Below are positions 44,070-55,143 of a stretch of 64,000 bases of DNA, one piece after another; within the stretch, counting starts at the first letter, position 1; each line of letters opens with the position of its first letter. The stretch comes from Ursus arctos. Its lineage: Eukaryota; Chordata; Mammalia; Carnivora; Ursidae. Position numbers and translations under genes: made by a program. The DNA lies in NCBI RefSeq assembly GCF_023065955.2, contig NW_026623089.1, positions 36,548,767 to 36,612,766 on the forward strand, written 5' to 3'. A model generated the notes under the pieces. That model had not been told where the DNA came from, searched no databases, and saw only the letters and a program-made list of their open reading frames with translations.

Positions 44070-44889
44070 TGTTATTAGACATGAGTGGAATCACATTATA
44101 TATACTGTTGTGTGTAAGGTTTTTATCTATATTGTATGTTTCTTTCCATTCTTCCTTCTACTTTCTGAGTAATATTCTGTTGTATGAATATACCATAATA
44201 GTATATTATCCATTATGGTAGGCAGAATTTTGGGCCCTGTGACTTTTGCCCTTGGTGTTACATCCATGAATGTGTTACATTACTGGGTAAAAAGGACTTT
44301 GCAGGTGTAATTAAGATTACTATCAGTTGACCTTAAAAGAAGGAGGTTATTCTGGATTATCCATGAGGGTCCAGTATAATAACATGAACTCTTAAAAGCA
44401 GAAGAGGGAGGCAGGGAGACTCAAAGCATGAGAAAGGCTTGACCTACCATTGCTGGCTTGAGGATGGAGGGAGGCCACCTGCACATCATGACAAGGAAAA
44501 GAATTATGCAAAAAACCCAGTTAGCTTGGAAGAGGGTCCTCATCTCACCAGATGAGACCTGATGCTCAGCCAGCAGCTTGAGTTCATCCTTGTGAAATCC
44601 TAAGAGGAGAACCCACAGCTGATTGTTTCTAGTTTTTGGCTACTGTGAATAAAGCTGTGAACCTTGTGCTCGAAGTCTTTTTGTAGATCTTTATTTTCCT
44701 GTCTCTTGGGCAGATACCTAGGAGTGGAATTTCTGGGTTATAGGGTATGTATATTTTTCTAAGAAACTGCTAGATTTTTTTCTAAAATAGTTTAACATTT
44801 TATACCATCAATGTATGAGAACACTCTTTGCTCTATATTGTTGCCCATATTTGGGTTGTCAGTCCTTTTTAAAAATTTGCACTTATTTT

Positions 44890-44890
<1 letters not shown>
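44070..44890 (-). mobile_element. old L1 3' end, antisense, split
   Basis: GTTGTATGAATATACCATAA (44,180) and GGAATTTCTGGGTTATAGGG (44,727) are reversed L1M 3' landmarks on either side of an LTR-like insert. Confidence 0.7.
44216..44625 (+). mobile_element. MaLR/MLT1-like element
   Basis: ATGGTAGGCAGAATTTTGGG, AAAAAGGACTTTGCAGGTGT, TATTCTGGATTATCCATGAG and GAGGGAGGCAGGGAGACTCA fit a known MaLR-like or related medium-copy repeat. It interrupts the L1. Confidence 0.55.
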
Positions 44891-44894
<4 letters not shown>

Positions 44895-44944
<50 letters not shown>

Positions 44945-45132
44945 TAAAGATTTTATTTATTTATTTGACAGAGAGAGACAGCCAGCGAGAGAGGGAACAC
45001 AAGCAGGGGGAGTGGGAGAGGAAGAAGCAGGCTCCTAGCAGAGGAGTCTGATGTGGGGCTCGATCCCAGAACGCTGGGATCACGCCCTGAGCCGAAGGCA
45101 GACGCTTAACGATTGTGCCACCCAGGAGCCCC
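44895..45132 (-). mobile_element. Can-SINE with (TTTA)n-expanded tail
   Basis: Exact TGCACTTATTTTTTATT at 44,878-44,894 and 45,133-45,149. The reversed tail has expanded to about 55 bp of pure TTTA repeats (to 44,945). Confidence 0.95.
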
Positions 45133-45420
45133 TGCACTTATTTTTTATTGAGATATAATTTTTATTGAGCTATAAATGACATATAACATATTAGTTTCAA
45201 GTGTCCAACACAATGACTTAATGTATCTATATATTATGAAATGATCACAATAACTCTAGTTAACATCCATCACAACACCGTTAAAATTTTTTTCTTGTGA
45301 TGAGAACTTTTAACATTTACTCTATTAGAGACATTCAGATATGCAATATAATATAGTCACCATGCTGTACATTACATCTCCATGACATATTTATTTTATA
45401 ACTGGAAGTTTGTACCTTTT

Positions 45421-45528
45421 TTTTTTTTAATGTAGGCTTCATGTGCAGCATGGAGCCAAATGCAGGGCTTGAACTCATGACCCTAAGATCAAGGGTCGAA
45501 CACTTAACTGAGACACCCAGGCACCCTC
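45421..45528 (-). mobile_element. Can-SINE (short form)
   Basis: GAAGTTTGTACCTTTT on the left and GAAGTTTGTACCTTTT at 45,530 on the right. Confidence 0.93.
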
Positions 45529-45709
45529 GAAGTTTGTACCTTTTGACCACCTTCACCCATTTTGCCCACCTTCTCCGTCTTCCTCTGGCAACCATCAATC
45601 TGTTCTTTTTATTTAAGAGCTCAGTGTTTTCTTTCTTTTTTTCTTTCTTCCTTTCGTTTTTGATTCGCATACAAATACAAGTGAGATCATATGTTAAAAT
45701 ACAGATTGT

Positions 45710-45808
45710 GGTGCCTGACTGGCTCAGTTGATAGAGCACGTGACTCTTGATCTCAGGGTCCTGAGTTCAAGCCCCATGTTGGGCATGGACCCTACTTTAA
45801 AAGAAAAA
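45710..45808 (+). mobile_element. Can-SINE (short form), plus orientation
   Basis: The ACAAGTGAGATCATAT word on each side (about 45,678 and 45,812) frames GTGGTGCCTGACTGGCTCAG to GGACCCTACTTTAAAAG. Confidence 0.92.
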
Positions 45809-45934
45809 AATACAAGTGAGATCATATCACTTGTCTTTCTTTCTCTGACTTATTTTACTTAGCATAATGCTCTCAAGGTCCATTCATGTTGCAAATGTTG
45901 TGTTCCTCCTTTTTTATGGCTTTATAATTCATGT

Positions 45935-46430
45935 GTGGAATCCAACACTAACTTGTGATAAAAACTTCACTAGGAATAGAGTGGAAGTTTCTCAACTTGA
46001 TAAAGACCACAAAAAAACCCTACAGTTAAGATCATATTTAGTAATGAGAAACTCAAAGCTTTTGCATTAAGATCTATTATAAGGGAAGGATGTCCCTTCT
46101 TACCACTCTTTTTCAAAATTGTACTGGAAGCCCTTGCTATTGCAGTAAGGCAAGAAAGGGAAATAAAATGTATGTAGGTTAGGAAGGAAGATACAAAGTC
46201 TTTGTTTGCAGCTGGCATGGTTGTCTATGCAGAAAATCTGGAAGAATTCACAGACAAACTCCAGTGTGTTCCATTATGTAGATTATAGTATCTATGGATA
46301 TTATAGAGAAGAGGATATTATGGAAAACATCATGTTAGTAAATTCCATAACTGAGAGGAGGTGGACTAATATTTTGAAAAACATATACTAAATCCAACCC
46401 AAATTAAATAGAAAATGCAGAAGAGCTCTA
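45935..46430 (+). mobile_element. old L1 ORF2 fragment, sense
   Basis: GGAAGGATGTCCCTTCTTAC and TACTGGAAGCCCTTGCTATT correspond to the QGCPLSP...VLEVLA part of L1 reverse transcriptase; the FADD position is degraded to AGCTGGCATGG-type sequence. Stops interrupt the frame. Confidence 0.75.
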
Positions 46431-47300
46431 TAACTGTTAAGTAAGTTGAATATGTACATATGGCATACTCACTGAGATAGACCATATTTGGGGCCATAAA
46501 ACAAGTCTAAATATGTTTAAAAGGATTAATCTGGCATAAGTAAGAACCACTGAATTTGAAGATAGATCAGGAGAGGTTTTCCATTCTAAATAACAGTTAA
46601 TAGAAACTGTCTCCCAGGGGGTCCAGATTCTGGACTTAACAGGAAAATTGTTCAAAAAAGCTATTATAAATATGTTCAAAGAACTAAAGGAAACAATGCT
46701 TAAAGATTAAAAGGAAAGTATGATGACACTGGCTCATCAAATAGAAATCATCAGTAAAAAGAAATTATTAAAGAAAACATGGGAGGTATGGACTTGCAAA
46801 GTACAATGAGTGAAATGAAAAAAAATCAGTAGAAGGATTTTAACATCAGATTTGAGCTGGCAATGGAAAGAATCCGTGAATTTGAGGATAGATCAATAGG
46901 GATTTACAGTCTAGACACCAGAAAGCATAAGAGGAATGAGGAAAAGCGAACAGAGCCTCAGAGACCTGTGGAACACCACCAGACATAGCAACAAAACAAT
47001 AATGGGAGTCCCAGAAGGAGAGGAGAGAAAGGCATAGAAAACATAAGTAATATCCAAAAACTTCCCAAATTTGATGAAAAATGTTAATTTACATATTCAT
47101 TAAGCTCAATAAATGCAAAGTAGTATAAATACAAACAGACCCACAGCTAGATACGTTATAGTCAAGCCAGAAACAGAAAATTTTGAAAGCAGCGAAAGAA
47201 AAGCAATTTACCATATACAATAATATTAACAGCTGATTTCTCATCAGAAACAATGGAGACCAAATCAGTAGAATGACATTACATGTGCTGAACGGAGAGG
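46431..47300 (+). mobile_element. old L1 ORF1 and neighbouring DNA, sense
   Basis: AAGAACTAAAGGAAACAATG, AGATTTGAGCTGGCAATGGA, CAGAGCCTCAGAGACCTGTG, AATAATGGGAGTCCCAGAAG and CAGCTGATTTCTCATCAGAA are L1 ORF1 landmarks in order. It must be a different copy from 45.9-46.4 kb because ORF1 follows ORF2. Confidence 0.8.
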
Positions 47301-48730
47301 CATCATGGCATGAAAAGCGTTCTTCCTTCTTGTTCCCTTCTTTAACATTTAATTAGGCATCCATTCATGAATAAAAGTGCCTCTGTAGGATTTGTGGGAT
47401 CCAGTACTATATGCCAAGGAACCTGAAAGGAGTCTTGCCCACCTTGTGTTCAGCAATAGGCAGACAGACCTTGGTAGGGGCTGCAGAATGAGGACAGCCA
47501 ATGAACCTGCTCCAGCCCCTTCTTGGCTGTGTTTGGGGAAAACATGGAGTGCATCCTGGGCAGATACCCACAGATGAGAGACACTGTAGAAGTCCAGTCT
47601 TTCCAAGGGGGGATTCCAGCACACCACTGAAGGAAAAAAAAAAACAACATTATGAGATCGAATGCAGTGGATGGAATAAGAGGAGTTTTGCCAGCACTGC
47701 CTATTCCCTAAGGTGACAGTGAGGTTGAACTATCTTTCAGCAACCTCTCTTGCTGGGGAAAAGGAAAGCAGTGAGTTTGTGCCTAGTTATCCCAGTTGTG
47801 TGAGACACTGCTGGAGAGTAACCAGTTTCTCCCAAGTGTGGGGGAGGGAGGAGATTAGGAAAGAGGCATATAAGATTATCAAAGGCACTAAAGGGGCATG
47901 GTTCCTGATGACTACCCTCAGGACTTCTGCAGGAAGTCTGCCCATGAACTTGTGTGAGCTTCACCCAAGGATCTCCCACTGGGAGTGTGTCCACCCTGAA
48001 CACCCTGAGTACTAAACCCACATCTTCTCCCACTCTTCTCCCACTGTGGGCTGGCTCCTTGGGCATACTCCTGACTATGGCCACAAGAGTGAGTCTAGTA
48101 ATCAGTTAATGGAGTGCTATAAGAAAATCAGACCAGGATCTGTGGGCATGGGAGAATCCTCAAACATGAGTTATAGTACCATCTTCTGGAAAACAAAGGA
48201 GACGTGTGAGCAATCTGCTTGGTGAATTATAAAAACCAGGAAAGACAAAAGTTTAAGAATTCTGCCATAAGAAAAAAAATTCTGCCACAAGAGGGAGCAA
48301 GAAGTGTGGAGCAGGAGTTTCTATACAAAGGTGGAGAAGCCCCAGATAGAACAGGACCAATGAATACTATACCCCATCTGAAGGCAACTAGTAATGATTT
48401 GAGGAGGTGTCTGCTACTTCAAATGTGAAAACAGCAACGCAGAACCACAAGGAAGATGAAGAATAAACAAAACATGTCATCACCAAAAGATAACAGTTCT
48501 CTAAAAATTGAGCTCAAAGGCATGGACTTCAGTGATCTAGCTGGCAAAGAATTCAAAATAGCTGTTTTGAAGAAACTCAAATCAGCTACAAGGAAACTCA
48601 GTCCAATGAAATGGGAAAAAGCATTCATGAACAAAATGCGGTATTTATCAAAGAGAAATCAATAGTCAAACAGAATCTCTAGAGCTGAAGAATTCGATGA
48701 GTAAAGTGAAAAAAAAAAGAAAAGCAGTAG
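47301..48730 (+). mobile_element. old L1 5' UTR and ORF1 start, sense
   Basis: The final part reads as L1 ORF1 N-terminus (48,456-48,665: FSDLAGKEFKIAVLKKLK, then MKWEKAFMNKMRYLSK). Upstream, GGGCATACTCCTGACTATGG, AAGAATTCTGCCATAAG and CTGAAGGCAACTAGTAATGA match L1M 5' sequence. The part before about 47,950 is weaker and may include something else. Confidence 0.65.
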
Positions 48731-50400
48731 AGATCATCTGCATCAGAGTAGAGCAGACTAGAGGGCAGGAATTTTGAAACAACCCAGTCAGAGCAGAACA
48801 AAGGGAAAAGAAGAAAAAAGAGTAAGGAAAGCCTACACTAGTGGTAATCATACTGTAATATATAAATATGTCATACCAAGATATGGTACACTTTAAACTT
48901 ATACAATGTTATATGTCAGTTGTATCTCAAGAAGAAAAAGAAAAAGTGCTGAAAGGAAAAATCAAAACTACCCTATAAACCAAGAATTGTATATCTAGCA
49001 AAATTACCAAATTAAAAAATGAAGGTGATAAAATAGTGGCATTCCACTACACACCTACTGGAATGGTGCAAATCCACAACACCGACGGCACCGAGTGTTG
49101 GCAAGAGTGTGGAGCAACAGGAACGCTTATTGATTGTTGGTAGGAATGCAAAATGGCACAGCCAGTTTTGAACACATTTTGGCAGTTTCATATAAAACTA
49201 AATATACTAATAATAAAAAATGAGGAAATCCTGCCATTTGCAACAACACAGATGGACCTTGAGGGCATCATGCTTAGTGAAATAGGTCAGACAGAGAAAG
49301 ACAAATACTGTGTGATCTCACATATATGTGGAATCTAAACAACAACAAAACTACTAGAAAAAGAGATCAGATTTGTGGTCATCAGAGGCAGGGGTGGGAG
49401 GAAGGGGAGTTGGAGGAAGGTGGTCAAAAGGTACAAATTTCAAGTTACAAGGTAAATAGGTATTAGGGCCATCATGTACAACATGACGAGTATAGTTACC
49501 ACTGCTGTGTGATACATATGAAGAGAGTTACTGTTCTATTGTTGAGAGAGTAAATCCTAAGAATTCTCATTACTAAGAGAATTTTTTTTTTCTTTTTCTT
49601 CTCATTTCTTTTTATTGTATCTATATTCGATGACAGATGTTAACTGAACTTATTGTGGTTATCATTTCACAATATGTAAGTCAAACCTTGATCCTGTAAA
49701 CCTGAAACTCATTCAGTGATATATGTCAATTACATCTCAATAAAACTGGGTGTGCATGTGACTAAATATACTCTTACAATGCAATGTGGCAGTCACATTA
49801 GTGTTTACCCAAAAGAGTTTGAAACTTATGTCCACAAAAAAAGTATGGATGCTTGTGGATGTTTACAGCAGATTTATCCATAACTGTGAAAACTTGGAAG
49901 CAATCACAATGTCTTTTGTTAGCATAAACTGTGGTATATGCAGACGATGGAATATTAGTGCTAAGAAGAAATGGCATCACCTTTTCATGCCGTGAAAAGA
50001 CACCGAGGAACCTGAAATGTTTATTACACTAAATGAAAGAAGCTGATCTGACAAGGCTAAATATTGTGTGGCTTCAACTACATGACATTCTAGAAAAGGC
50101 AGAATTACGGATACAGTAACAAGATCAGTGGTTGCCAGAGGTTGAGGGGGGAGAGAGGGATAAATAGACACAGGATTTTTAGAGCAGTGAAACTATCCTG
50201 TATGGTACTATAATGGTGGATACGCATCATTATACATTTGTCAAAATCCATAAAATTTAAAACACAAAGAATGAACCCTAAATAAAAACTGTGGACATTG
50301 GGTGCTAATGATGTGTCAATGTAGATTCAGTTGTAACAAATGCACTCTTCTACTCCCGAATGTTGATAGTGGGGGAGGCCCAGCATGTGTTGGGGTCAAT
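48731..50400 (+). mobile_element. old L1 3' ends, sense (two or more copies)
   Basis: TATATGTCAGTTGTATCTCA (48,910), an ORF2 Cys-region echo at 49,050-49,190, GTGAAATAGGTCAGACAGAG (49,278) and the end ATCTCAATAAAACTGG (49,733) form one 3' end. CAGTGGTTGCCAGAGGTTGA (50,129) and ATTATACATTTGTCAAAATC (50,230) belong to a second, older one. Confidence 0.8.
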
Positions 50401-51500
50401 GGGTACCCCTCCATCCCCTCATTCATTTTGCATGTGTCTTTAGGCCTGAAATGAGTCTCTTGTAGGCAGCATACAGATGGGACTTGGTTTTTTTTTTTTT
50501 TTTAATCCATTCTGTCACCCTATGTCTTTTGATTGGAGTGTTTAGTTCATTTACATTCAAAGTAATTATTGGTAAGTATGTGTTTATTGCCATTTTGTTG
50601 CTTATTTTGTGGTTGTTTTTGAGGTTCTTCCCTGATTGTTTCTTTTCTTGCTCTCATGGTTTGCTGGCTTTCTTTAGTGATAGACTTGGATTCCTTTCTC
50701 TTTATTTTTTGCATATTTATTGCTGGTTTTTGATTTGTGGTTACCATTTGGTGTGTATATAACATCTTCTACATATAGCAGTCTATATTAAATTGATGGT
50801 TGCTTAAGTTTGAGCCCATTCTTTATCCTTCCCCGCCATGTTTTTGGTATATGGTGTCATACTTTACTTCCTAAAGAAGATATAGTAGGGGCGCCTGGGT
50901 GGCTCAGCCGTTGAGTGTCTGCCTTCAGCTCAGGTCATGATCCCAGCATCCTGGAGTCGAGCCCTGCATCGGGCTCCCTGCTCCGCGGGAGGCCTGCTCC
51001 CTCTCACACTCTCCTTGCTTGTGTTCCCTCTCACTGTCTCTCTGTCAAATAAATAAATAAAATCTTAAAAAAAATAAAGAAGATATGGTATATATGTACA
51101 CAATGGAATATTATTCACCATAAAAAAGTGAAATCTTGCCATTTACAACAATATGGATGAATCTAGAGGGTATAATGCTAAGTAAAATAGAGAAAAACAA
51201 GTATCGTATGATTTCACTCATATGTGGAATTTAAGAAAAACAGTGAACAAAGGAAGAAAAAAAGTGACAAGCCAAAAAACAGACTCTTAACTATAGAGAA
51301 CAAAAAAAAAAAAAACAAAAACCCAGATACCAGAGGGGAGATGGGTGGGGGGATGGGCAAAATAGGTGATGGGGATGAAGAGTATACTTACTTTTGAGCA
51401 CTGAGTAATATATGGAACTCTTGAATCAGTATATTATACACCTGAAATTAATATAACACTATGTTAACTACACTGGAATTAAATACTTTTAAAAGTTTTT
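50400..51500. mobile_element. L1 with inverted 5' part
   Basis: 50,400-50,872 reads as reversed L1 (start of ORF2: GAGTCTCTTGTAGGCAGCAT, TTTGATTGGAGTGTTTAGTT), but 51,076-51,500 reads as a forward carnivore-type L1 3' end (CAATGGAATATTATTCACCA, ACACCTGAAATTAATATAAC). The join lies at the site later hit by a SINE. This is the shape left by twin priming. Confidence 0.6.
50888..51074 (+). mobile_element. Can-SINE, plus orientation
   Basis: AAAGAAGATATAGTA and AAAGAAGATATGGTA flank it. Confidence 0.95.
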
Positions 51501-51501
51501 T

Positions 51502-51624
51502 TAGAGTAGGCTCCACACCCAGCATGGAGCCCAACAATGGGCTTGAACTCACGACCCTGAGATGAAGACCTGAAGTGAGATCAAGAGTCAGACACTTAAC
51601 TGACAGAGCCACTCAGGTGCTCAT
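51502..51624 (-). mobile_element. Can-SINE (short form) in an L1 tail
   Basis: TGGAATTAAATACTTTTAAAAG and TGGAATTAAAAATTTTTTAAAAG-type words lie on either side; head ends CCACTCAGGTGC. Confidence 0.88.
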
Positions 51625-51639
51625 GGAATTAAAAATTTT

Positions 51640-52140
51640 TTAAAAGAGATTCATAAAAAGAAAAAAACCCCTTAATATTAAGAGCTTCAGTGTCCTTAAA
51701 TCTCTCTGCCTCTTCATTCACTGCCTGTATTTAGGGCATGCCACTTCAACAAAACACTGATATCATCCAGTACTTTTTAAAAAACGATTACTTAGAAAAA
51801 TAACAAAATAATCTTATATAAAAATGCTTGCACATTTAAATTTGAGAAATGCAGATCAATAGAAAAAATTTGTTTACAGTGCAAACATTTAACATTTTCA
51901 TGTATTTCCCTTTAGTCTGTTTTTTTCACTCTTTATAGTAATAGTCATTTTTTATATGCACAATTGGTATGTAAATTATATCCCAATTTTTCTTTTTAAA
52001 ATATATAATATTTGTAACTTTTACTTTGAATGAGTATACATGGACTTTAAAAATATGAACATTTAGGTCAGACCCCCATTTTCCCCACTTGGCAGAACAA
52101 AACAAAATACAGCACTGAAGGCTTGTAATGGATTTATTTA
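51640..52140. other. no feature recognised
   Basis: AT-rich single-copy-looking DNA without repeat landmarks or a coding frame. Confidence 0.5.
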
Positions 52141-52149
52141 TTGAATTAC

Positions 52150-52290
52150 TTTGTAAACATGACTGCATGTTGGAATCACTTGGGGAGCTTTGCTGAGGCC
52201 CTATCCCAGACCAATTAAAGTAAAAATCTCTCAGGTGGGATTTTCTTAAGCTGTGATAGTAACGTGCTGCCAAGTTTGAGAACTGTTATA
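52150..52290. mobile_element. MER5-type hAT element
   Basis: TTGGAATCACTTGGGGAGCT at one end and CCAAGTTTGAGAACTGTTA at the other, as in MER5. Confidence 0.7.
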
Positions 52291-52299
52291 TCATAGGGG

Positions 52300-52695
52300 T
52301 GATCCTCAAGTTTAGTGGGTATCTGAGTCACTCGGAGGGCTTATTAAAGCACAGGGTGGTCCTGCCCCCAGCGTTTCTGATTCAGGAGGTCTGGAGTGGG
52401 CTTGAGGAGATGCACTTTTTTAAAAAGATTATTTATTGATTTGACAGAGAGATAGCCAGTGAGAGAGGGAACACAAGCAGGGGGAGTGGGAGAGGAAGAA
52501 GCAGGCTTCCCACTGAGCAGGAAGCCCGATGCGGGGCTCGACTCCAGGACCCTGGGATCATGACCTGAGCCAAAGGTAGACGCTTAACGACTGAGCCACC
52601 CAGGCACCCCAGGAGATGCATTTCTAACTAGTTCCCAGGTGAGACTGATGCTGATGCTGCTGGTCTGTGGACCCCACCTTGCGAGCCACTGATTT
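52300..52695. mobile_element. MER5A element split by a Can-SINE
   Basis: CTCAAGTTTAGTGGGTATCT, GTTTCTGATTCAGGAGGTCT and TTCCCAGGTGAGACTGATGC match MER5A. The reversed long-form SINE at 52,422-52,610 is flanked by GAGGAGATGCACTTT / AGGAGATGCATTTCT. Confidence 0.8.
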
Positions 52696-53429
52696 GTAGA
52701 GAATGCTTCCTTTAAGAGAGACTGGACCTTAATCAAAGTGTTTTCAGGATAAGGTGCACATATTTATCACTTTATTAGCAATGTAGAGCTAAACTAGCTT
52801 CACTTTAGCACTTGTGACATTACAGTATAATTATTTTATTTTATATATTTGTATATTATATTTATATATATTATAATTGTTTTTAGTTTTTTTGATTTTA
52901 GAGGCAGGAAAGGTTATTTGGAAAACAGTTTACTTTGACCATCAATCTGATGCAGTAAAGGCAGTATCAGGTGATTTGAATAGTTAATTGTTAAACTCAA
53001 GCTATAAGAAGACTAGGGCTTTGCCGTGGGGATAGGAGTCAGTGGTGGGGAGGAAGGAAGACGCTCTCTCTTTGAAGGTCAGTGTTTTCCGGGAAACATT
53101 TCAGTCTTGCTGCAGTCGGCACCTTCGGCGTGGGTGCGGTGAGAATGCGTGACTGCCATCACGTTCTTTATCTTTGCATCAGACTCACCTCTAGACGTTC
53201 AGATTGAATGTTTAGAGAATTCTCCAGGTGACTCTCATAGGAAGCAGGCCTGAGGAGCCCTGGCTGGTGAGGAGCTGTGGGCCCCGTGACGTGTTGCTGC
53301 ATTTTGGTGGCACCTCTGGGCTGGGCGGGTTGCACGGCACTGCGCTGCTCTGGCCCTCGGTGGGTCAGGCGCTGAGAAGGGAGGACCTCTATCAGCTGCA
53401 AACATGGTTAGGCTTCAGCACGTGCACTC
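52696..53429. other. mostly unassigned; GC content rises toward the right
   Basis: 52,700-53,000 is AT-rich with a TA-rich run near 52,840. From 53,080 there are isolated CpGs (CGGCACCTTCGGCGTGGGTG near 53,117) but not island density. No coding exon is evident. Confidence 0.4.
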
Positions 53430-53436
53430 TATAAAG
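53430..53436 (+). promoter_or_regulatory. TATA-like box
   Basis: TATAAAG sits 89 bp before the ATG of the candidate exon below. By itself it is weak evidence for a promoter. Confidence 0.25.
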
Positions 53437-53518
53437 CTCACAAAATTTACAGGAAGGAAAGCAGACCTAGCAATGGCTGAGGTGTGTAAGAAGGAGGCCG
53501 CCAGACACCCTGGTTGAT

Positions 53519-53577
53519 ATGAGCAGCTTTGAAAGAGCTGTGGAAACCGCAGAAGCACTGGCATCTCGGTTGCCGAG
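53519..53577 (+). CDS. candidate 5' coding exon
   Basis: An ATG opens MSSFERAVETAEALASRLP in 59 nt and ends at a strong donor, GCCGAG|GTACGTAG. The peptide is amphipathic and not from any repeat I know. A TATA-like box lies upstream, but a short out-of-frame ATG frame at 53,474 precedes it. I cannot identify a gene or a matching next exon. The longer read-through frame (to 53,881) looks like intron translated by chance. Confidence 0.22.
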
Positions 53578-54193
53578 GTACGTAGGTATTTCCCAGGCTT
53601 GGACTCCTGGAGGCCAGATTCTCAGAGCTCTGGTTCCTGCACGGGGAATTGATGGGCGAGGGTCAGCTGCCCTGTTCTCTTTGAGGGGCTCCTATGCCCT
53701 AGGAAGAAGGAACATATCATGGGAGTACTGTTTCACATGCTTATTTTGTCATGTCACCTGTTCTGTAGCTTCCTTGTCCTCTCCCAGAGCACTAGATATT
53801 CACTCAACTCTCAGATCAGGAGAGGCTCTTTGCGCCCCTTCTCCACTGCTGTGGGACTTGGACACATGGATTAATATTTAGCAAGATACATTCCATCACA
53901 GGATTGTCATAAGAAAGTTTGAAATTGTCTGGCATATTGTATATCTGGCTATTTTAGAAAGCTTTACCAGTGTGTGTGGGTCAAATTCTTTCTGGCCTTA
54001 AATGCTGTCGTAGCAAAGTCCTGGATGTCTCCTCTTGGAGCAGAAGAGGACGAGGACATGGCGGATTTGGGGCACGAGCATTGTCATCAGGCTTGACTGC
54101 AGTTGTCACACTTGCAAGGCTCTCCTACCAGGATAAGGACGCATTTGCATGGTACCATTCAGGCTTAGTTTGCCTTTGAAAGCCTACAAGAGG
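53578..54193. other. unassigned, low-repeat DNA
   Basis: No SINE or LINE is visible. GACGAGGACATGGCGGATTT near 54,049 is a slightly GC-rich spot. No further exon can be supported. Confidence 0.4.
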
Positions 54194-54421
54194 GGTGCCT
54201 GAGTGGCTCAGTCTGTTGGGCATCTGCTTTGGGCTCAGGTCATGATCCTAGGGTCCTGGGATCGAGTCCCGCATCGGGCTCCTTGCTCAGCAAGGAGTGT
54301 GCTTCTTGCTCTCCCTCACAAATAAATAAAATCTTTTAAAAAAAAGAAAAGAAAACCATTGGGGTTCCAAAGAGAAAATGCATAAAACTAAAAAGCAAAA
54401 AAAAAAAAAAAAAAAAAAAAA
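54194..54421 (+). mobile_element. Can-SINE with apparent 3' transduction
   Basis: SINE body 54,194-54,340, a first A-rich tail to about 54,356, then roughly 40 bp of non-SINE sequence (CCATTGGGGTTCCAAAGAGA...) and a second pure A tail of about 25 (54,397-54,421). The duplication AAAGCCTACAAGAG (left) and AAAGCCTTTAAGAA (right, in the second tail's edge) brackets the whole unit. Confidence 0.7.
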
Positions 54422-54489
54422 GCCTTTAAGAAATGTAGGATGCTTTTGCTATCCCCACTTTTTCCTACAAGCTTAAGTACTATGCAGGG

Positions 54490-54565
54490 AGATTCTAGAC
54501 CTCTGTAGGGCCACACAGCTGACAAATATTAGAGCAGGACTTCAAGCTATGTCTTGAGGTTTGGG
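54490..54565 (+). mobile_element. MIR scrap
   Basis: GGGCCACACAGCTGACAAAT followed by AGAGCAGGACTTCAAGC. Confidence 0.55.
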
Positions 54566-54571
54566 GCTGTT

Positions 54572-54722
54572 CTCAAACTTTGGTTTTATCAGTGTTATCT
54601 GGGAGCTGGGTAAAAATGTGGAGCCCAGGTCCTATCTAGTGTTGGTGAGCCTGTGGCTCTGTGGGCTTCAGGGGCCAGCTCCCTGCTAATTCTGATAAAA
54701 AGCCAAGTTCAAGCACTACTTC
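54572..54722. mobile_element. MER5-type element
   Basis: TTCTCAAACTTTGGTTTTAT, ATCTGGGAGCTGGGTAAAAA and GCCAAGTTCAAGCACTACT fit the two ends of MER5. Confidence 0.5.
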
Positions 54723-55060
54723 AGACTCTGCACACAAGCTAATCTGTTAGCTCCCACATATAAAGTCTAGATGAAGGCACTGATAGCATCAGAGAAATCG
54801 TTATTTCAGCAAACATAAGATTGCCCTTCCCATGTGTCCTGGGTGGGGAGAAGGGTTTTCAAAATAGGGAAGATAGTGCAGGAAGGGTTCTTTGGGCTTG
54901 GTCAAGCATGTAGGTGTGAGAACAGGGTAAGCAGGGTAGTATTCGGGGAGCCTTAAGGAAGGGAAAACCAAGAAAAGATTATAGAAAGCTAGAATGGGGC
55001 CTGGCCACCAAGATCTCCGAATGTTGGGCTAAGGATCTGAGCTATGTCTGTGTCCTTTAG

Positions 55061-55143
55061 GAGTACAGGTGACCATAACACCAAGATGGAGCTTATTAAG
55101 AAAATATTTGTTTCATGTTAAGACATTGATGGGGCCGAACGGG
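55061..55143 (+). other. candidate exon (83 nt)
   Basis: Acceptor-like TGTCTGTGTCCTTTAG precedes it and donor-like AACGGG|GTAAGTG follows. Only one frame stays open (V-Q-V-T-I-T-P-R-W...). No family recognised; could be chance or non-coding RNA. Confidence 0.22.

Larger units (their letters stand above)
45150..45934 (-). mobile_element. L1 (L1MA-like) 3' end, antisense
   Basis: TATTAGTTTCAAGTGTCCAA, AATATAGTCACCATGCTGTA, CCTCTGGCAACCATCAATCT and CTTAGCATAATGCTCTCAAG are reversed 3'-UTR words. Two short SINEs lie inside. Confidence 0.85.

Noticed and set aside
46206..46391. Short plus frame after the L1 RT fragment as a possible gene
   Set aside because: It is decayed L1 ORF2 in a shifted frame.
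53578..53881. Read-through of the candidate start exon into a 120-codon protein
   Set aside because: Beyond the strong GTACGTAG donor the frame has no motif and looks like intron translated by chance.
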